DNA of 64,000 nucleotides, from NCBI GenBank assembly GCA_016711875.1, contig JADJSD010000011.1, positions 59,430 through 123,429 of the forward strand, read 5' to 3'. Below, in pieces: positions 60,922 to 64,000 of the stretch. Every line of letters begins with the position of its first letter. Position 1 is the stretch's first letter. A model generated the notes under the pieces. That model was not told where the DNA came from. It did not search any database and worked only from the letters and a program-made list of their open reading frames with translations. This stretch comes from Betaproteobacteria bacterium (lineage in GTDB: Bacteria > Pseudomonadota > Gammaproteobacteria > Burkholderiales > Usitatibacteraceae). The translations under genes and the position numbers were made by a program.

Positions 60922-61958
60922 ATGCGCTCGGCGTCCGACAACACTAGAGTTAGCTGGCACTACGAATCGCGACGGTTATTCGACGGAGGGGCATTGCGAA
61001 AAAGTCCAACGCCATACGAGGAAAAATGCCTGGCTGAGATTCATGCTTGGAAGAACCCTCAGCTAGGTTGGTTTGGGCAAACCATGCGCATCGTCAACTG
61101 GCCATTGGACAAAGCTGGCGACCTCGTTATGGCCACGCCTGGACTCGGTCATGCGATCAAGGCTGCAGTTCAAGGCATTGTGAGCGTATCCAACGACGCA
61201 GCTCAATGGTCAGTAAGGCCGGATGCAATCTACGCCGAGTATCGCAAGGATGGCCACAATGTATGCGGAGCCACTGATATTGCTGAAATTGATCTCGAGC
61301 ATATCGATCGAACCATTGGATGGCTCGGTAGCAAGTACAAGGCCTAGCGCTGGTGGAAGGGGCATCGACGGGGGCTGCTGGGCTCCCAGGCCTTGTCGCT
61401 GACGTACCCGCACTCGTGACACTGAACCTTCGAGCCATTGGTGAGTATGCGACTTACTGTGGTTTCGACGTCTCCCTGCAGCAAGAGCGGCTGTTTGCAA
61501 TGAACATCTTGGGATTGACATCAAGCCCCAACGATGCCGCGAAGTCAGCAGCGATGGCTCAACCTGTCAGAATTTCCAAAGATGTCGCAAAAAAGAAGGC
61601 GTGGAAACAACTAGAGAAGCATGCGCTCGTGAAGGTCTTCAAGCAGATCGCGCATGGCGTCGGCATCCGCCTTACGAAAGCTAAGCTAGCGCAGAGCGTC
61701 CCGATCGCCGGTGCAATAGTGGGCGGCGGTTTCAACGCTTACTATACGTCCCGCGTTTGTGATGCCGCCTACTACCTTTATCGTGAGAGGCTAATTGCTC
61801 AAAAGTATGGCCCTCGAGTCATTGAAGAAACGGTGCGACCTGCACGCTCGTTTGGCGACGGCTACGATGACGATGCAAGTGCCAGCCAACAGCACGCCGT
61901 GCCGGACGCGCGCGAGATCGCCTCGCTTGATCAGCCGCCTAGCCGCGCGCGCCGGTGA
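60922..61958 (+). pseudogene. EcsC family protein, one frameshift
   Basis: About 345 residues. SPTPYEEKCLAEIHAWKNP is the EcsC family start. After a break near 61346 (GCCTAG where GCCCTAG restores the frame) it continues ALVEGASTGAAGLPGLVADVPALVTLNL and GEYATYCGFD, the conserved core. The hydrophobic KLAQSVPIAGAIVGGGFNAYYTSRVCDAAYYLYRER near the end suggests membrane association. The family is named after a Bacillus ABC-transporter accessory gene; its biochemical role is unknown. It starts 1 base after the helicase stop, so it is co-transcribed. Confidence 0.8.
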
Positions 61959-61996
61959 GCGTGAAAGTTAGTGCGTAAGCAGCGAGGGGACGGCTT

Positions 61997-62899
61997 GTGG
62001 GCCTTCAGGAACGCATCTTCTTGCAACTCCATGGTGCCACTCGAACGGGGCTCACCGCGACGCAGCGCATTGGCGCAGTAGTCATTGTCCTGCCGGTTGT
62101 TCTCGCGGTCATCGGTACCGAACCCAGCCTGCCACCCGCTGTCTCCGATGGCATTGAGACCATCGAGCTGCTCCTGGGCGTGGTGTTTCTGGCGGAGTAT
62201 TTGGCGCGAATATGGTCCAGCGGATGCCGGCCGGAATTCGCCGGGCTTCGTGGCCGTATTCGCTACGCCACGGGCTTTTTCGCTCTGGTGGACCTCTTGG
62301 CGCTTCTACCCTTTCTGCTCGGTGCCATCGGCTCGGAGTCGCTGGTGCTCCGGGTGGTGCGGGTCTTCCGTCTTCTGGCCCTTTCACGGCTGGCGCGCTA
62401 TTCGGAGGCTATGCGCCTCGTGATCACGGCGATCGCAGATCGCCGTTACGAATTGCTGTTCGCCGTGATGCTGGCTGGCGCCATGATCCTCATCTCCTCC
62501 GCGGCACTCTATGTGGTGGAGGGTGGCACACAGCCGGAGGTGTTCGGCAGCATCCTTCGGGCGATGTGGTGGTCCGTTTCCACGCTCACCACGGTTGGCT
62601 ATGGCGACGCCGTTCCTCAGACACCGCTGGGAAAGGTGTTTGCCGGACTGACCGCCATTGCGGGAATCGGCATGATCGCGATGCCGACTGGAATCCTGGC
62701 GGCGTCGTTCTCGGATGGATTGCAAGGGCACGAAAGCGGTCCGCAACCAAAGACATGCAGGGCACTGAGGAGCGCACAACAAGTAGGCTCATGCCTTGAG
62801 CCAGCAACGACCCAAGCTGTCCGGTTACCAGAGGCGGCTGGTGGAAAGGGAGCGCACCGTGGCAAGCACGTTTACCTGGCTCGACTACTCCGAGCATGA
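61997..62899 (+). CDS. Voltage-gated-type potassium channel
   Basis: Six-TM cation channel of the Kv type. The S4 voltage-sensor helix has regularly spaced arginines (LRVVRVFRLLALSRLARYSEAM), and the pore loop is STLTTVGYGD, the K+ selectivity filter. GTG 61997 follows GAGGGG (61984-61989) by 7 bases. The frame runs to 62899, but after FSDGLQ (62727) the sequence becomes unlike a channel. One base shifted it reads RARKRSATKDMQGTEERTTSRLMP and stops at 62799, overlapping the next start (TTGA). I think 62799 is the true end. A channel in a defence-type operon could depolarise the membrane; this is inference. Confidence 0.8.
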   Translation: MGLQERIFLQLHGATRTGLTATQRIGAVVIVLPVVLAVIGTEPSLPPAVSDGIETIELLLGVVFLAEYLARIWSSGCRPEFAGLRGRIRYATGFFALVDLLALLPFLLGAIGSESLVLRVVRVFRLLALSRLARYSEAMRLVITAIADRRYELLFAVMLAGAMILISSAALYVVEGGTQPEVFGSILRAMWWSVSTLTTVGYGDAVPQTPLGKVFAGLTAIAGIGMIAMPTGILAASFSDGLQGHESGPQPKTCRALRSAQQVGSCLEPATTQAVRLPEAAGGKGAHRGKHVYLARLLRA

Positions 62900-64000
62900 C
62901 CGGAGACGGGCTCTCGATCTCGTCGACCAGTTTCGGGATCGGACAACGCGGGATGAGCTGGGTATCGGCACGGTCCGGGATGCCCTCCTCGGATGCGCTG
63001 TTTCCCGGCATCAGCACGATCCAGACCGGGCGCGCTATTTCCACTCTTCGTGCCTTGGCTGTATCGATCGCTTGAGAAGGGGAGGCGTCTTCGGCGGATA
63101 TCGCCCGGCTCGCCCCGCAAGGCGGAGGCTGGACCTGATCGACCGGCTGGCCGATAGCGACGACATCGAGGGTGTCATCGGCATCGAGGCGCGCCGCACG
63201 CTCAAGCGTTTGCCGAGCAACGTCTATTGGCAGGGACTCTTCGAATGGGGCATCCGCCGCCACCCAGCGGCGCAGGCGGCTTACCACCGCTTCTTCAAGG
63301 CCTTCAGCCAGGCCGCTAGGACGTCCGACCGCGAAGGCGACGATGAAGCGCTTTCCGGAGGGGCAGTCCGCCCATGGCATTCCGCGTTGCCGCAGCCGCG
63401 GAGGACTTCCCCAAAACCGCCTCCTTTGCGCTGGAGCTTGAGGAGGCTCGCTACTTGCAGGAGCGAATTCTGGCCAAGGCGGGCGGAACCATGCTGGCGT
63501 GCCTGATTGGCGCGGATAGTCAACTCAATCTGTCGGGCTTTCCGTGGGAGTACGAAGGCGTTGCTCGCCTTCCAGCTTCGGTAAGGAATGAGTTGGACCA
63601 TGCCCGGCGCTTCTCGGCGGTCATGCACGGTGCGGCGCTGGTCTACAACGCGCTGATCGCCCACGCCCAGCAGAATGAAGAAAGCATGGCCGACTTTCGG
63701 GACCGGCTTCTGGAATGGACGGACGAGATGGTGGCGCTTCGTCCGGAACTGGAATCCTGGGATGTCAAGGAATTCTGGCGGCGAGTCAGACTCCAGAACA
63801 ATCGGATCGGCCGGCCCACGTGGGCGTTCATTCAAACCTGGATCGACATGACCGTGAAGGGAAGTGTCATGGTGGGTGACGACATTTCCGGACGCCGCCG
63901 GGCGGCTGATCTCGGACCGCGAGCGATCGCTGAAAGGGGCGCAGTCCGGCTGCTCAACAAGACGGCGATGGAGCAGTGGAACGGTGAGGCCGGGAACTGG
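62796..64000 (+). pseudogene. DUF6361 family protein, frameshifted and cut by window end
   Basis: The TTG start at 62796 gives MSQQRPKLSGYQRRLVERER. FTWLDYSEHDRRRALDLVDQ and TRDELGIGTVRDAL are the DUF6361 signature. The next family block (ALFPGISTIQTRARYF) is present but scattered over frames by at least three indels between 62985 and 63050. It resumes as IEARRTLKRLPSNVYWQGLF, then from 63374 in another frame as MAFRVAAAAEDFPKTASFALELEEARYLQERI and onward to the window edge. Near 63890 another shift precedes LLNKTAMEQWNGEAG. Function unknown; the family is seen in accessory and defence islands. Its start overlaps the likely stop of the channel gene. Confidence 0.72.

Noticed and set aside
26426..64000. 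A second copy of the tRNA-Pro 3' end as attachment site, or an integrase/transposase
   Set aside because: None noticed on reading; the far end of the island lies outside the window, so absence is not proof.
1..64000. CRISPR array or rRNA genes
   Set aside because: No regularly spaced identical repeats and no rRNA-like sequence were seen; the repeats at 3994-4974 are coding.

Overview
The window is GC-rich DNA that most probably comes from a betaproteobacterium. This is inferred from protein flavour and gene neighbourhoods (tgt-yajC-secD-secF, rplU-rpmA-obgE-proB divergent from ispB, proS divergent from rppH, DUF2069-wrbA); no rRNA or other species marker is present. It has two very different halves.

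Positions 1 to about 26.5 kb are core chromosome with intact, tightly packed genes. They include a pyrophosphate-energy pair (PPi-dependent phosphofructokinase and H+-pumping pyrophosphatase), a secreted repeat protein with an S74 chaperone tail, DadA-like dehydrogenase, GST and Tgt, and the YajC/SecD/SecF translocase block. Membrane and envelope genes follow (DedA, DUF2721, DUF2069, WrbA, YihY), then a large PilZ-like protein, a TlpA-type thioredoxin and a lytic transglycosylase. The block ends with GNAT, ProS, RppH, a Yip1 protein, proB-obgE-lysE-like-rpmA-rplU, ispB and tRNA-Pro(CGG).

From the tRNA to the end of the window (26.5-64 kb) lies an accessory island. A Fic protein with a palindromic operator comes first, then a NERD-nuclease/helicase on the minus strand. 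After that, every gene from 29.7 kb onward is on the plus strand with tiny gaps or 4-bp start/stop overlaps. These are a metallophosphoesterase, an AddB-like nuclease, an AddA-like helicase-nuclease, a RapA-like SNF2 helicase, an actin/Hsp70-fold ATPase, a DrmD-like SNF2 helicase and a DrmMI-like Eco57I-type adenine methyltransferase. They are followed by a small SAM methyltransferase, a DUF3883 protein, an unrecognised protein of possible PLD-like fold, a giant DEAD helicase with zinc ribbons and DUF1998, a UvrD helicase with a RelE-like N terminus, EcsC, a K+ channel and a DUF6361 protein cut by the window end. I read this as an anti-phage defence island. Its DrmD+DrmMI pair resembles class 1 DISARM, but the separate DrmA/DrmB/DrmC are replaced by one giant helicase-DUF1998 protein and a different gene set. 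Upstream sits an uncharacterised phosphoesterase/AddAB-like/SNF2/ASKHA module. This is the best candidate for an undescribed system.

Nearly every gene of the island, but none of the core half, is broken by single-base frameshifts across which the protein continues perfectly in another frame. This looks like uncorrected sequencing indels (often in short G/C/A runs) more than gene decay, but the sequence alone cannot decide. Such genes are listed as 'pseudogene' with the whole span given; they may be functional in the organism. No integrase, transposase, CRISPR array or rRNA was recognised.
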